Part shown: positions 9,586 to 20,153 of the stretch, piece after piece
Layout: each line of letters opens with the position of its first letter
Position numbering within the stretch: the first letter of the stretch is position 1
Assembly: GCA_015060385.1 (NCBI GenBank)
Contig: SUYO01000007.1
Span: forward strand, 354 to 64,353
Source: Bacteroidales bacterium
Lineage (GTDB): Bacteria > Bacteroidota > Bacteroidia > Bacteroidales > UBA932
Direction of reading: 5' to 3'
DNA length: 64,000 bases
Position numbers and translations under genes: made by a program
The notes under the pieces: generated by a model
What the model was told of the DNA's origin: nothing
Databases searched by the model: none
What the model saw: the letters and a program-made list of their open reading frames with translations, nothing else

Positions 9586-12564
9586 ATGACTGGAAAAACT
9601 TCGTTTGGCCGTAAGGCTCTTCTATTGTGTTGCTTGTTATTTTCCTTCTCTGCATTCGCACAGAGCAACTTTACCGTCAAGTTCAAGCTTATAGATGAAA
9701 AGACCGCCGAACCGGTAGGTTATGCTACCGCATCCCTTACGGTCAAGGGTGCTGAAACCGCTTCGAGATTTGTCATGACTGACGAGAAGGGTGTGGCTGA
9801 TCTGACCAAGGTTTCCAAGGGAACGTATATCGTCAAGGCGGAACTGATGGGATACAAGACCTTCGAGCAGGAGATAACCGTCGACAAGAATATCGATCTC
9901 GGAGAAATCAAGTTTGCAGAGGATGTGACCGTACTGGATGCTGCAAGCGTATCAGCCGTGGGTAATCCGATCATAGTGAAGAAGGATACGATCGAATATT
10001 CTGCAACCTCTTTCAAGACTTCTGATAACGATATGCTTGAGGAACTTCTCAAGAAGCTTCCGGGAGTTGAAGTCGGTTCCGACGGTTCGATCACCGCAAA
10101 CGGAGAGACTATCACCAAGATCATGATCGATGGAAAGGCCTTCTTCCTTGATGACCCACAGCTTGCGTCAAAGAACATCCCGGCAAAGATGATCGAGAAG
10201 ATCAAGGTTGTCGAGAAGAAGTCGGACCAGGCTCTCTTTACCGGTATCGATGACGGTGAACACGAGACCATCATCGACCTTTCGGTGAAGCCGGGAATGA
10301 TGGACGGAATCTTCGGTAATGCGATGGCAGGTGGCGGCCATGACGTGCCGGGTGGAGGATCGGATATGAACGACCCGCGTTTCCAGGCGGCCGCCATGAT
10401 GGGACGATTCTCGGACAAAAGTCAGATAAGCCTGATTCTGAACGCAAACAATACCAACAACCGTGGCTTCAATGATGTTGCCGGTGGAATGATGCAGGAG
10501 ATGCGTGGTGGAGGAATGGGAAGAGGTACAGGCGGCTGGGGTCGTGGAAACGGCATTTCGACCTCGTGGATGGGCGGTCTGAACGGTGCGTGGGACCTTT
10601 TCGACGGTGATATGGAGCTTTCCGGCAACTATCTGTATAACGGTTCAAACCGTGTGGTTGAAGAGGAGAGTTCGAGGCTTACCTATATGAATGACGGAAG
10701 CCAGCTCCTGAACAACAATGTGGGAGCTAACATATCTGCCTCACAAGGTCACCGCTTCGGTCTCCGCATGGAGCATGATTTTTCAGAGAACACTTCGATG
10801 ATCTTCGAGCCTCAGTTCAATTTCGGTAACGGACACTATGAGGAACATTCTGAGTTCTATACGGACCGTCTCCGTGACGGAGAGACTTCTCATTCGAACG
10901 AGGGTTTCACAGATAACAACGGAGTAAACAAGAACTGGACGGCGAGCGGTTTCCTCCTTCTTCGTCAGAAGCTCGGAAAGCCTGGAAGGACGATTTCCCT
11001 CAATGTACGTTATAACTTCAGGAACAACACTATGGACGGGTTCAACCAGTCGCTCACGCGTTCTGACAAGGATGAAGACGGAATCTGGGGTGCCGATCCT
11101 GAAGTGGTCAACCAGAGGATTGAAAGATTCTCCAAGAACACCTCCCTTAACGGAAGACTTGTCTATACCGAGACAATAGTGAAGGATCTTTATTTTGAGG
11201 CCAACTACCAGTACGGATGGACCAGGAACATTTCAAACAAGACTGCATGGAACAGCGGAAACATCGAGGAAATGCTTCCGTCAGATGTGACTTCGCTGGT
11301 CTTCCAGAAGGATGGTGAAAAGAAGGACGAGACATATTCGAATGAGATCCTTAACCGTACGATCAACCAGAGAGGCGGCATCAGCTTTACCTACCAGAAG
11401 CCGGACAAGATGCGCGCTCAGATCGGAATTGCAGCGACTCCGACAAACACTTATAATGTCACCAACGGAAAGGTCTACAAGAGCAATGTGATCAACTGGG
11501 CTCCTCAGGCTAACTTCAACTACGAGTTTGATGACTATTCCCACATGAGGATAAGGTATAACGGCCGTTCAAACCAGCCGTCAACCTCCCAGCTCCAGCC
11601 GGTTCCGGACAACTCGGACCCTCTGAACGTGTCCCTCGGTAACCCTTACCTCCAGCCGTATTTCAACCACAACCTTAACGCAAACTTCGGCTATACCAAC
11701 AAGGAGACCTTTACCTCCATCCACGGTCAGGTCGGTGGAGGAATGGTCAGCAACGCCATTACCAACGCCAAGTGGTACGATCAGGCAAATGTCCAGTATT
11801 CGATACCTGTCAATGGTCCGGGAACATATTCTGCCAACGGACGTATCATGGTCAATTCGCCTCTCGGTGACTCTGACTTCTCGATATATTCAAATACGAA
11901 TGCCAGCTACAATCAGTCGACCTCATTCATCGGAACTGGAGGCCTTGACAGCGGCAAGTATTATAATGCAGAGACCGCAGACTTCAATTATGACCTTTTC
12001 CATGAGGACTATCCTGATCTGAGCAAGGCTGAAGATGCATTCACGGCAAACAGGACCCAGACGATGAGCTTCACCCAGAGACTCCGTTTCACATACAGGA
12101 ACGACCTCGTCGAACTCATAGCAGGAGGACGTACAAGGATGTCGAAGTCATGGTACACCATTGCCGGGGGAAATGTGAACCCGACATGGAACAACCAGGT
12201 CGAGTTCTCGATGAACTGGACAATCCCGTGCGGACTTAACATCATTGCAGATGCCGATTACAACTGGTACAACGGCTATACGACTCCGCAGGAGGATGAG
12301 ATAATCATCAATGCCGAGATCAACCAGCTTCTGTTCGATAACAAGTTCACCATCGCGCTCAAGGCTTATGACATCATGGGACAGTCGAAGAACCTTTCGG
12401 TATCGGACTCTTCCAACTACCACCTTGAGACCCGTAACAACACCCTCGGACGTTACATAATCCTCTCTCTTACATACAGATTCGGCGATTTCAATGCTGC
12501 AGGAGGAGGACGCGGACGCGGATATGGCCGCGGCGGACACGGCAGAGGCGGTTACAGAAGGTAA
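9586..12564 (+). CDS. Outer membrane beta-barrel protein with N-terminal carboxypeptidase-regulatory-like domain
   Basis: Signal peptide, CarboxypepD_reg-like region, plug-like 'KTSDNDMLEELLKKLPGVEV', beta-barrel, Gly/Arg-rich C-terminus. Confidence 0.8.
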   Translation: MTGKTSFGRKALLLCCLLFSFSAFAQSNFTVKFKLIDEKTAEPVGYATASLTVKGAETASRFVMTDEKGVADLTKVSKGTYIVKAELMGYKTFEQEITVDKNIDLGEIKFAEDVTVLDAASVSAVGNPIIVKKDTIEYSATSFKTSDNDMLEELLKKLPGVEVGSDGSITANGETITKIMIDGKAFFLDDPQLASKNIPAKMIEKIKVVEKKSDQALFTGIDDGEHETIIDLSVKPGMMDGIFGNAMAGGGHDVPGGGSDMNDPRFQAAAMMGRFSDKSQISLILNANNTNNRGFNDVAGGMMQEMRGGGMGRGTGGWGRGNGISTSWMGGLNGAWDLFDGDMELSGNYLYNGSNRVVEEESSRLTYMNDGSQLLNNNVGANISASQGHRFGLRMEHDFSENTSMIFEPQFNFGNGHYEEHSEFYTDRLRDGETSHSNEGFTDNNGVNKNWTASGFLLLRQKLGKPGRTISLNVRYNFRNNTMDGFNQSLTRSDKDEDGIWGADPEVVNQRIERFSKNTSLNGRLVYTETIVKDLYFEANYQYGWTRNISNKTAWNSGNIEEMLPSDVTSLVFQKDGEKKDETYSNEILNRTINQRGGISFTYQKPDKMRAQIGIAATPTNTYNVTNGKVYKSNVINWAPQANFNYEFDDYSHMRIRYNGRSNQPSTSQLQPVPDNSDPLNVSLGNPYLQPYFNHNLNANFGYTNKETFTSIHGQVGGGMVSNAITNAKWYDQANVQYSIPVNGPGTYSANGRIMVNSPLGDSDFSIYSNTNASYNQSTSFIGTGGLDSGKYYNAETADFNYDLFHEDYPDLSKAEDAFTANRTQTMSFTQRLRFTYRNDLVELIAGGRTRMSKSWYTIAGGNVNPTWNNQVEFSMNWTIPCGLNIIADADYNWYNGYTTPQEDEIIINAEINQLLFDNKFTIALKAYDIMGQSKNLSVSDSSNYHLETRNNTLGRYIILSLTYRFGDFNAAGGGRGRGYGRGGHGRGGYRR

Positions 12565-12613
12565 TTTATTGCAGTTCGTGTTAAACTTTCATGACTGAAT
12601 ATTGTCTATATAT

Positions 12614-12650
12614 CCGGTGAGACCTGAAATCTGGGTCTCACCTGGTTTTT
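12614..12650 (+). terminator. Rho-independent terminator between the OMP paralogues
   Basis: CCGGTGAGACC-TGAAATCTG-GGTCTCACCTGG-TTTTTT. Confidence 0.7.
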
Positions 12651-12683
12651 TAAAATGCGAAACAAATATTTGAAGATTATATT

Positions 12684-15600
12684 ATGATGAAGATTTCCAG
12701 TGTTTTTTCAAGATTTCTGGTGGTTGTGACGCTGCTTATTGCAGGTCTGAACGCTTATGCTCAGAACTCGTTCAACGTAACGCTCAAGCTTGCAGATGAA
12801 AAGACCGGCGAGCCGGTAGGCTTTGCTACCGTATCGCTTACCCTCGACGGAGAAACTGAGGCTGCAAAGTATGTCCTTACTGACAGCGAAGGTGCAGCTT
12901 CGATAACAAGGGTAAAGAAAGGAACCTACCTGCTTAAGGCGGAGTTCATGGGTTATGTGACGCATGAACAGGAAATTACCGTCGAGAAGGCACTGGACCT
13001 CGGTACCATAAATATGAAGGAGGACGTTGAGGTCCTTGACGCAGCCAGCGTATCAGCTGTGGGTAACCCGATCGTCGTAAAGAAGGATACCATCGAGTAC
13101 ACTGCTTCATCATTCAAGACTTCGGATAACGATATGCTTGAGGACCTCCTCAAGAAGCTCCCTGGCGTCGAGGTCAATTCGGACGGAAGCATCACTGCCA
13201 ACGGTGAGACCATCTCGAAGATCATGGTCGATGGAAAGGAATTCTTCATGGATGACCCTCAGCTTGCTTCAAAGAACCTTCCTGCAAACATGGTTGAGAA
13301 GGTGAAGGTCGTGGAGAGAAAGTCAGAGCAGGCCATGTTCACCGGTATCGACGACGGTCAGGAGGAGTTCATCATCGACCTCTCGATCTACAAGGGAATG
13401 ATGGACGGATGGTTCGGTAATGCAATGGCCGGCGGCGGACATGATGCACCGGACAAAGGATATTACAATGACGAGCATAAGTTCATCGACGAAGGATGGC
13501 GTTACCAGACAGGCGGTATCGTGGGTAACTTCAAGGACCACAGCCAGCTTACTCTCATCGTCAATGCAAACAACACCAACAACCGTGGATTCAATGACCT
13601 TGCAGGCGGCATGATGGGCGGCATGATGGGCGGCGGCGGAATGGGCGGCGGCATGATGATGGGCGGCGGTATGATGGGTGGCGGCGGAATGATGGGCGGC
13701 GGCATGGGAGCCGGCGGCGGAATGATGGGAATGGGCGGTGGAATCACCAGTTCTTGGATGGGTGGTGCCAACGGCGCATGGGATCTTTTCAACGGCAACA
13801 TGGAACTCTCCGGCAACTACCTCTATAATGGCTCGAACGTATATTCGGAGCAGGAAAGTTCCAAGACTACATACATGTATGACGGAACCCAGCAGCTTTA
13901 TGACGAGATAGGTACAAGCACAAGGAATACCGGTGGACACAGAATCGGTATCCGCCTTGACCATGAGTTCTCTCCAAGCTCGTCTATCCTCTTCGAACCA
14001 CAGTTCAACTTCGGTGGCGGTAACTTTGACCAGAGCTCGGAGTTCGCTACAAACACGATAGGTACTGACGGAGTCGAAAGATTTACAAACGACGGTTTCA
14101 CAAAGAGCTTCGGAGACAATAATAACTGGACCGCAAGCGGACGATTCCTCTACAGACAGCGTCTCGGAAAGGCCGGCAGAACACTCTCCCTCAATGCTAA
14201 CTACAACTTCAGCAATAATGACATGACCAGCTACAACCAGTCGCTTACCATGGCAGCTGAAAGCAACGGAGGTGACTATGTGTTTGATCCTGAGAGCGGA
14301 AAGTATGTGCAGGCAATCAATCAGATGTATCTGCAGAATACGAAGAGCTCTTCATTGACAGGTCGTCTCGTCTATACCGAGCCTCTTCTTGAGCAGCTCT
14401 ATCTCGAGGCAAGCTACCAGTACTCATGGGGCAGAAGCAACAGTACAAAGGATGCATTTGACAGTGGTGAGTACAAGTATAGTGACTTCATATTTAATCC
14501 GGAAGGAATGACTCCGAACTCTACCTACTCAAACTCGATCCTCAACCAGACGATCAATCAGAGGGCGGGAGTGACATTCAGCTATCAGACAGACAAGCTT
14601 ACAGCTCAGGTAGGAGCATCTGCAAACCCTACCAACACTCATAACGAGACAAACGGTGTGACATATGACAACACTGTCATAAATTGGGCGCCTGAAGCAA
14701 GAGTCCGTTTCTACTTCAACGACTACACCAACATGCAGCTCAATTACAACGGACGTTCGGCACAGCCTTCAACTTCGCAGCTCATGCCGGTTCCTGACAA
14801 CAGCAGCCCTACGAGCGTCTCATTCGGTAACCCTTACCTCAAGCCTTATTTCAACCACAACGCACGTTGGAACTTCGGCTATACCAACATGACATCGTTC
14901 ACTTCGATCAATGGTAACATTTCCGGAGGTATGGTTCAGGATGCGATTACCAACGCACAGTGGTATGACGCAGCGGGAGCTCAGTATTCGATGCCTGTCA
15001 ACGGACCTGGAACAGCGAATGCAAACGCTATGGTGATGGTCAACTCTCCTCTTGGAAGATCGAACTTCTCGATCATGTCGATGACGAATGCCCGTTACAA
15101 CCAGTCGACTTCCTATATCGGTACAAACACATTCCAGTCAGGTCTGTACTACGATCCGACTACTGCTACATTTGATTATGATGCATTCCACAGGGACTTC
15201 CCTGACCTGAACAATACGGATGCATTTACAAGGAACAACACGATTTCTGCAGGCTTCATGCAGATGCTGCGACTGACCTACAGAAATGACTTCATCGAAC
15301 TCATAGCAGGAGGTATGACGAACATGTCGAAGTCATGGTATACCATGAATGCGGTAAACCAGAAGGCTACATGGACGAACAATGCTTCGTTCGAGATGAA
15401 CTGGACGCTTCCTTTCGGCATGAACCTCATTACAGACCTCAACTATAACTGGTATAACGGTTACACGACTCCTCAGGAGCCTCAGTTCGTATGGAATGCG
15501 GAGATCACACAGCTTATCTTCAAGAACAAGTGTACCATCGCCCTCAGGGCATATGACATCCTGAACCAGGCGAAGAACCTGATGGTGACCGATAATTCGA

Positions 15601-15800
15601 ACTACCATATGGAAAGCCGTAACAACACCCTCGGACGTTATGTGATCCTTTCATTCACATACAGATTCGGTACATTCGGCAACAACCGTCGTGGACCTGG
15701 CATGGGTCCTGGAATGGGCGGTGGCATGGGCCGTGGCGGAATGAGAGGCGGTCCTGGCATGGGCGGCGGACGCGGAATGGGTGGCGGAAGGCCATTCTAA
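12684..15800 (+). CDS. Outer membrane beta-barrel protein, tandem paralogue of 9586..12564
   Basis: Strong similarity along the whole length (NTNNRGFND, GGMVQDAITNAQWYD, NNTLGRYVILSFTYRFG); Gly/Met-rich insert and GMGGGRGMGGGRPF tail. Confidence 0.82.
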   Translation: MMKISSVFSRFLVVVTLLIAGLNAYAQNSFNVTLKLADEKTGEPVGFATVSLTLDGETEAAKYVLTDSEGAASITRVKKGTYLLKAEFMGYVTHEQEITVEKALDLGTINMKEDVEVLDAASVSAVGNPIVVKKDTIEYTASSFKTSDNDMLEDLLKKLPGVEVNSDGSITANGETISKIMVDGKEFFMDDPQLASKNLPANMVEKVKVVERKSEQAMFTGIDDGQEEFIIDLSIYKGMMDGWFGNAMAGGGHDAPDKGYYNDEHKFIDEGWRYQTGGIVGNFKDHSQLTLIVNANNTNNRGFNDLAGGMMGGMMGGGGMGGGMMMGGGMMGGGGMMGGGMGAGGGMMGMGGGITSSWMGGANGAWDLFNGNMELSGNYLYNGSNVYSEQESSKTTYMYDGTQQLYDEIGTSTRNTGGHRIGIRLDHEFSPSSSILFEPQFNFGGGNFDQSSEFATNTIGTDGVERFTNDGFTKSFGDNNNWTASGRFLYRQRLGKAGRTLSLNANYNFSNNDMTSYNQSLTMAAESNGGDYVFDPESGKYVQAINQMYLQNTKSSSLTGRLVYTEPLLEQLYLEASYQYSWGRSNSTKDAFDSGEYKYSDFIFNPEGMTPNSTYSNSILNQTINQRAGVTFSYQTDKLTAQVGASANPTNTHNETNGVTYDNTVINWAPEARVRFYFNDYTNMQLNYNGRSAQPSTSQLMPVPDNSSPTSVSFGNPYLKPYFNHNARWNFGYTNMTSFTSINGNISGGMVQDAITNAQWYDAAGAQYSMPVNGPGTANANAMVMVNSPLGRSNFSIMSMTNARYNQSTSYIGTNTFQSGLYYDPTTATFDYDAFHRDFPDLNNTDAFTRNNTISAGFMQMLRLTYRNDFIELIAGGMTNMSKSWYTMNAVNQKATWTNNASFEMNWTLPFGMNLITDLNYNWYNGYTTPQEPQFVWNAEITQLIFKNKCTIALRAYDILNQAKNLMVTDNSNYHMESRNNTLGRYVILSFTYRFGTFGNNRRGPGMGPGMGGGMGRGGMRGGPGMGGGRGMGGGRPF

Positions 15801-15831
15801 ACATAAAATAACCTGATCTATTTTGCTGTGG

Positions 15832-15872
15832 TGAATCCGTTTCGACTTATGCTTGAAGCGGATTCATTTTTT
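15832..15872. terminator. Terminator hairpin overlapping the lnt 3' end
   Basis: TGAATCCGTTTC...GAAGCGGATTCA-TTTTTT. Confidence 0.6.
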
Positions 15873-17486
15873 GAGCCTTACAAGCAGAGCCAGCAGAAGG
15901 AGGATGAAGACGAAGGTACATACGCGGCCTGTAATGTCTCCATGGCTAACATAGAAGGTAATGTCATCGCGAAGAGGAATCTGACCTTTGATCACGGCCT
16001 GTTCCCACCATGGGGTAGGCTGGAGTATCTTGCCAGAAGGACTTATGATGGCAGATATTCCGGTATTGGCGCAACGTGCGATGGCGCGTCTTGTCTCTAT
16101 TGCGCGTAGTGATGCGTAGCTGAGATGCTGTCTGTAGCCCGGAGTGTCGCCCCACCATGCATCGTTCGTGATGATGGTCATGGCCTTGGCTCCCTTCCTT
16201 ACATATTCAGTGTAATACTCTCCATATACGGATTCATAGCAGACGGCGCAGCCTACAGGAATTACGGTTTCCTCATCCTTCACATTCAGAAGGCTGACCT
16301 CGTCCTGGCCGATGCACCTTCCCATGACTCCTCCGAGCATGTCGTCTATCGGACAGAATATCCTCGGATAAGGAGTGTGTTCGACGCCAACTACAAGCTT
16401 GCTCTTATGGTAGATCTCAGTGCGGGCTGTTCCGTCAGTGATTAGGGCCGAATTGTGGGATTCGTACCAGTTGCCCTTGCCGAATCTGCGTGCCGTGTGT
16501 GAAGGCGCCTCTTCGCTCTGGAAGAACTCATGCGATGATGCTCCGAAAAGCAGGTTCACTCCAGGATAATCCTTCAGGAAGCTTGTGAAGCCCTGCCATG
16601 AGCGGCTGCCGCTGATATTGCCGCAATCGATGTCGTTTGTGAATGTCTCAGGTGCAAGTACAAGCAGTGGCGCAGCAGTCGTGTCGCCCTTGCGAGGTTT
16701 CAGCTCCTTTTCGGCCATGGAAAGGAGGATGCCGTTCTGCTGGGCTTGGGTCATTGCCTGGAACTTGTTGTATGGGTCGATGTTTGGTTGGATTATAAGA
16801 ACTTCAAGACTCTCTTCACTGTCGCTCATGCTGTCCTTATATCGGTTTCCGATGACCGTGGATGCCGCTACAGGGGCTATGAAAAGGACGGACATTCCGA
16901 TGGCAGCAGCTGTCTTCGCCTTCCTGTTCCATGTCCATATGCTGCCGTCCGAAATGCTGACAAGCAGTCCGAAGACGCTGAGGTTACACATCCATACCCA
17001 GAGCGAGCCGCCCAGCGCTCCGGTGATTTCGTACCATTGGATGGCCCATGTCGTGCGGGCAAATGAATTTCCGAGCACAAGCCATGGCCACGATATCTCT
17101 GCATCAAAATAGAATCTTTCCCAGGCGATCCATGTGACCATCAGGAAGATATAAGGAAGGGTGCCGGAGAACTTCTTCCTGCTTAAGCGGAAGAGACCGA
17201 ATACCAGAGACATCTGAAGCGAGTTGGCCAGGACTGCGAAGATGCCTCCTCCTATCGTGGCGTTGCATACCCAGAATGTGGTGAAGGCGTTCCAGAGTAC
17301 GAATGTGGAGTAATGATACATCCAGACCCTTTTCTTTTCCAGCATCGTCGCAACCCTTTCCATGCAGAGCAGCGGTACAAGCCCGAAGAGGGCAAGCAGA
17401 CCTGTATGTGGTACAAGAAACGGGACGGACATCATGACTGCAGACAGCAGCACCATCCCCCAGAGCATCATATTTTCCTTTTTCAT
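15864..17486 (-). CDS. lnt: Apolipoprotein N-acyltransferase
   Basis: Multi-TM N-terminus then nitrilase fold (LAPETF, CYESVYGEY, NDAWWGDTPGYRQHLSYASLRAIETRR); start set at MKKENMMLWG rather than the longer ORF start at 17642. Confidence 0.9.
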   Translation of the reverse strand: MKKENMMLWGMVLLSAVMMSVPFLVPHTGLLALFGLVPLLCMERVATMLEKKRVWMYHYSTFVLWNAFTTFWVCNATIGGGIFAVLANSLQMSLVFGLFRLSRKKFSGTLPYIFLMVTWIAWERFYFDAEISWPWLVLGNSFARTTWAIQWYEITGALGGSLWVWMCNLSVFGLLVSISDGSIWTWNRKAKTAAAIGMSVLFIAPVAASTVIGNRYKDSMSDSEESLEVLIIQPNIDPYNKFQAMTQAQQNGILLSMAEKELKPRKGDTTAAPLLVLAPETFTNDIDCGNISGSRSWQGFTSFLKDYPGVNLLFGASSHEFFQSEEAPSHTARRFGKGNWYESHNSALITDGTARTEIYHKSKLVVGVEHTPYPRIFCPIDDMLGGVMGRCIGQDEVSLLNVKDEETVIPVGCAVCYESVYGEYYTEYVRKGAKAMTIITNDAWWGDTPGYRQHLSYASLRAIETRRAIARCANTGISAIISPSGKILQPTPWWEQAVIKGQIPLRDDITFYVSHGDITGRVCTFVFILLLLALLVRLKK

Positions 17487-17544
17487 CGTTCCTGAAGGCT
17501 TAACAACTGACAAAGATAAGGAATTTTTACTACCTTTGTAAGCT

Positions 17545-18192
17545 ATGTGGATAGATATACTCAAAGGTTTTGCAGTGGGAATGTGCGCTTCGGCCCCTAT
17601 AGGACCGATAGCGATTCTCGTTGTGCAGAAGTCGTTGAGCAAGGGACATAAGGCAGGCTTTGTCTCAGGACTTGGAGCCAGCGTGGTCGATACCTTCTAT
17701 GCATCGATTGCCATATTTGCCCTGGCTTTTGCCCAGAGGTTCATAGAGCAGCATCAGAACATGATTCTGATTGTCGGAGGAGCAGTTCTTGCGGCTGTCG
17801 GCGTATCCATGGCCTTTTCAAATCCTTTCAGGAAACTCAAGGACGATGGTGAGTCTTCTGTATCTCCAAAGGATTTCGGTCAGGCTGTGGCAATGGGACT
17901 TTCAAACCCGATGGCGATCTTCGTGATGTTTGCGCTCTTTGCCTTCTTCGGACTTGCCGACGATGCCCCTCATACATGGAAGATAACCCCTATCATTCTT
18001 GCTGTAAGCGCAGGTTCTGTAACATATTGGTTTACAATATCATGGCTACTCAGCCGTTTCCATGGCAACTTCAAGATGAGGACGATACTGTGGATAAGCA
18101 GGATAACGGGAGCGCTGATAGTAATAATAGGCATAGCCCTGCTTGGACAGGGACTCTTCAATGTCATCTTCAAGGGCATGCCGGTAATCTGA
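17545..18192 (+). CDS. LysE family translocator
   Basis: 215 aa; 'GFAVGMCASAPIGPIAILVVQKSLSKGHKAGFVSGLGASV' LysE/RhtB signature. Confidence 0.85.
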   Translation: MWIDILKGFAVGMCASAPIGPIAILVVQKSLSKGHKAGFVSGLGASVVDTFYASIAIFALAFAQRFIEQHQNMILIVGGAVLAAVGVSMAFSNPFRKLKDDGESSVSPKDFGQAVAMGLSNPMAIFVMFALFAFFGLADDAPHTWKITPIILAVSAGSVTYWFTISWLLSRFHGNFKMRTILWISRITGALIVIIGIALLGQGLFNVIFKGMPVI

Positions 18193-18199
18193 TGTAACT

Positions 18200-19333
18200 A
18201 TGGAAAAGTCTAAAGTTTATTTTACCGATCTGAGGACGGTGCCGGGAAACGACCTTCTGACCAAGCTTGAAAGGCTTCTCAGAAGGGCAGGAATTGCAGA
18301 TGTGGACTTCGAAGGAAAGTTCACTGCGATAAAGATCCATTTCGGAGAGCCTGGAAACATGGCGTATATCCGTCCGAACTATGCTGCAAGAGTGGTTGAT
18401 GTAGTGCGTTCTCTCGGTGCGAAGGTATATCTGACCGACAGCAATACCTTATATTCCGGAGGACGTTCGAATGCGGTCGACCATCTTCATGCGGCCATGG
18501 AGAACGGTTTCAACAGGATCGGTGCCCATGCGGATGTCATCATTGCCGATGGTCTCAAGGGTACTGATTATAAGGAAGTTCCTTCAGGTGGTCATTATTG
18601 TCCGTCTCCAAAGATCGGAGCCGCGATAGCTGATGCGGATATAGTTATTTCCATGAACCATTTCAAGGGTCATGAGCAGAGCGGTTTCGGCGGTGCACTC
18701 AAGAACCTGGGCATGGGGTCGGCGAGCGTAGGCGGAAAGCTTGAACTCCATTCGTCGTCCCAGCCTTGCATCAGGCAGGAGAACTGCATCGGATGCCGCA
18801 TCTGCGAGAAATACTGCCGTCATGATGCGGTCAAGGTGGTTGACAGGAAGGCTGTCATTGACTACAGCAAGTGCGTAGGTTGCGGTCAGTGCGTGGCAGT
18901 ATGCCAGAAGGAAGCTGCAGTAGTCAAGGATTATGATACTTCAGAGATGCTTAACAGGAAGATTGCCGAGTATGCATATGCAGTAGTAAACGGCAAGCCA
19001 TCCTTCCATATAAGCTTCATCATGAATGTTTCGCCAAACTGCGACTGCTGGAATCATAATGATGCGGCTCTTGTCCCTGACATAGGAATAGCTGCTTCGT
19101 TCGATCCGGTGGCTCTTGATCAGGCTTGTGCGGATATGGTCATAGCGGCTCCAAGTCTCAAGGGCAATGCGATTGCAGACAAGGATACGGACCATGAGTG
19201 CAGCTGCGGTCATCACCATAAGGGAGAGGACAAGTTCCGTATCGTACACCCCGACACCAACTGGCAGGCAGGTCTGGAGTATGCGGAGAAGATAGGACTT
19301 GGAATCCGTGAGTATGAATTGATAAAAGTCTGA
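18200..19333 (+). CDS. DUF362 domain-containing 4Fe-4S protein
   Basis: IKIHFGEPGNMAYIRP and two ferredoxin motifs CIGCRICEKYC, CVGCGQCVAVC. Confidence 0.85.
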   Translation: MEKSKVYFTDLRTVPGNDLLTKLERLLRRAGIADVDFEGKFTAIKIHFGEPGNMAYIRPNYAARVVDVVRSLGAKVYLTDSNTLYSGGRSNAVDHLHAAMENGFNRIGAHADVIIADGLKGTDYKEVPSGGHYCPSPKIGAAIADADIVISMNHFKGHEQSGFGGALKNLGMGSASVGGKLELHSSSQPCIRQENCIGCRICEKYCRHDAVKVVDRKAVIDYSKCVGCGQCVAVCQKEAAVVKDYDTSEMLNRKIAEYAYAVVNGKPSFHISFIMNVSPNCDCWNHNDAALVPDIGIAASFDPVALDQACADMVIAAPSLKGNAIADKDTDHECSCGHHHKGEDKFRIVHPDTNWQAGLEYAEKIGLGIREYELIKV

Positions 19334-19337
19334 TATA

Positions 19338-20153
19338 ATGGCAGATAAGAAAAAGAAGAAAGGTTTTCTGAGCAACTGGGTTGTCAGGAATCTGCTTATT
19401 GCAGTCGTGTTGGTCGTGGTCCTTATAGCCGGATCCATGATCTTCCTGAATCTTGTCACCCAGCATAACAAGGAACTGCAGGTTCCCGATTTTTCAAACA
19501 TGAGTGTGGCTGAAGCTGAGTATGCGGCAGCTGAGGCGGGTATGCGTGTGGAGGTGACTGATTCAGTCTTTGTCAAGAGGATGAAGAGGGGAGCGGTCTA
19601 CAGACAGAATCCGACTCCGGGTTCAAAGGTAAAGAAAGGTCGCAGAATCGTGCTTACCATCAATGCGGTCAATGCAAAGAAGGTCACTATGCCGGACCTT
19701 GTAGGACTTTCGCTCAGACAGGCAAAGGCTGAGCTTATGTCCAGAGGTCTCGTCCTGAACAGACTTGTGTATGTGCAGGACATGGCTACCAACAATGTGC
19801 TCCGTCAGCTCAAGGGCAACAGGGAGATAGAGCCCGGAACCATGATCGACAGCGAGTCGCAAATCGATCTCGTACTTGGTCTCAACGATCTTGATAACAA
19901 GGCATATGTGCCTGATGTGACGGGACTTAAGAACATGAGTGCGGTAGAAGCCCTCTTCGACCACTCCCTCAATGTCAAGGACCTCAGGTTCGACGATACC
20001 GTGAAGGATTATGATGACAGCCTGAGCGCGATGGTGTACCGTCAGGTTCCGGAGCCTTCTGACTCCATAAGTGTTGCCATGGGTGAGGAAGTGATGCTCT
20101 ATCTTACCAAGGATGCAAAGAGGATTCCCGTAAAGAAGACCAAGGATGAATAA
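19338..20153 (+). CDS. PASTA domain-containing membrane protein
   Basis: N-terminal TM followed by repeated PASTA-type segments (VPDFSNMSVAEAEYAAAEAGM; MPDLVGLSLRQAKAELMSRGL). Confidence 0.85.
   Translation: MADKKKKKGFLSNWVVRNLLIAVVLVVVLIAGSMIFLNLVTQHNKELQVPDFSNMSVAEAEYAAAEAGMRVEVTDSVFVKRMKRGAVYRQNPTPGSKVKKGRRIVLTINAVNAKKVTMPDLVGLSLRQAKAELMSRGLVLNRLVYVQDMATNNVLRQLKGNREIEPGTMIDSESQIDLVLGLNDLDNKAYVPDVTGLKNMSAVEALFDHSLNVKDLRFDDTVKDYDDSLSAMVYRQVPEPSDSISVAMGEEVMLYLTKDAKRIPVKKTKDE

Noticed and set aside
13610-13745. GGCGGCATGATG repeats as a CRISPR-like or minisatellite array
   Set aside because: In-frame low-complexity coding sequence of the outer-membrane protein with no spacers.
15959-15985. 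ATGTCATCGCGAAGAGGAATCTG in lnt resembles the family A element
   Set aside because: It encodes residues (QIPLRDDITFY) that look native to the Lnt nitrilase domain and lacks the paired stem of the family.
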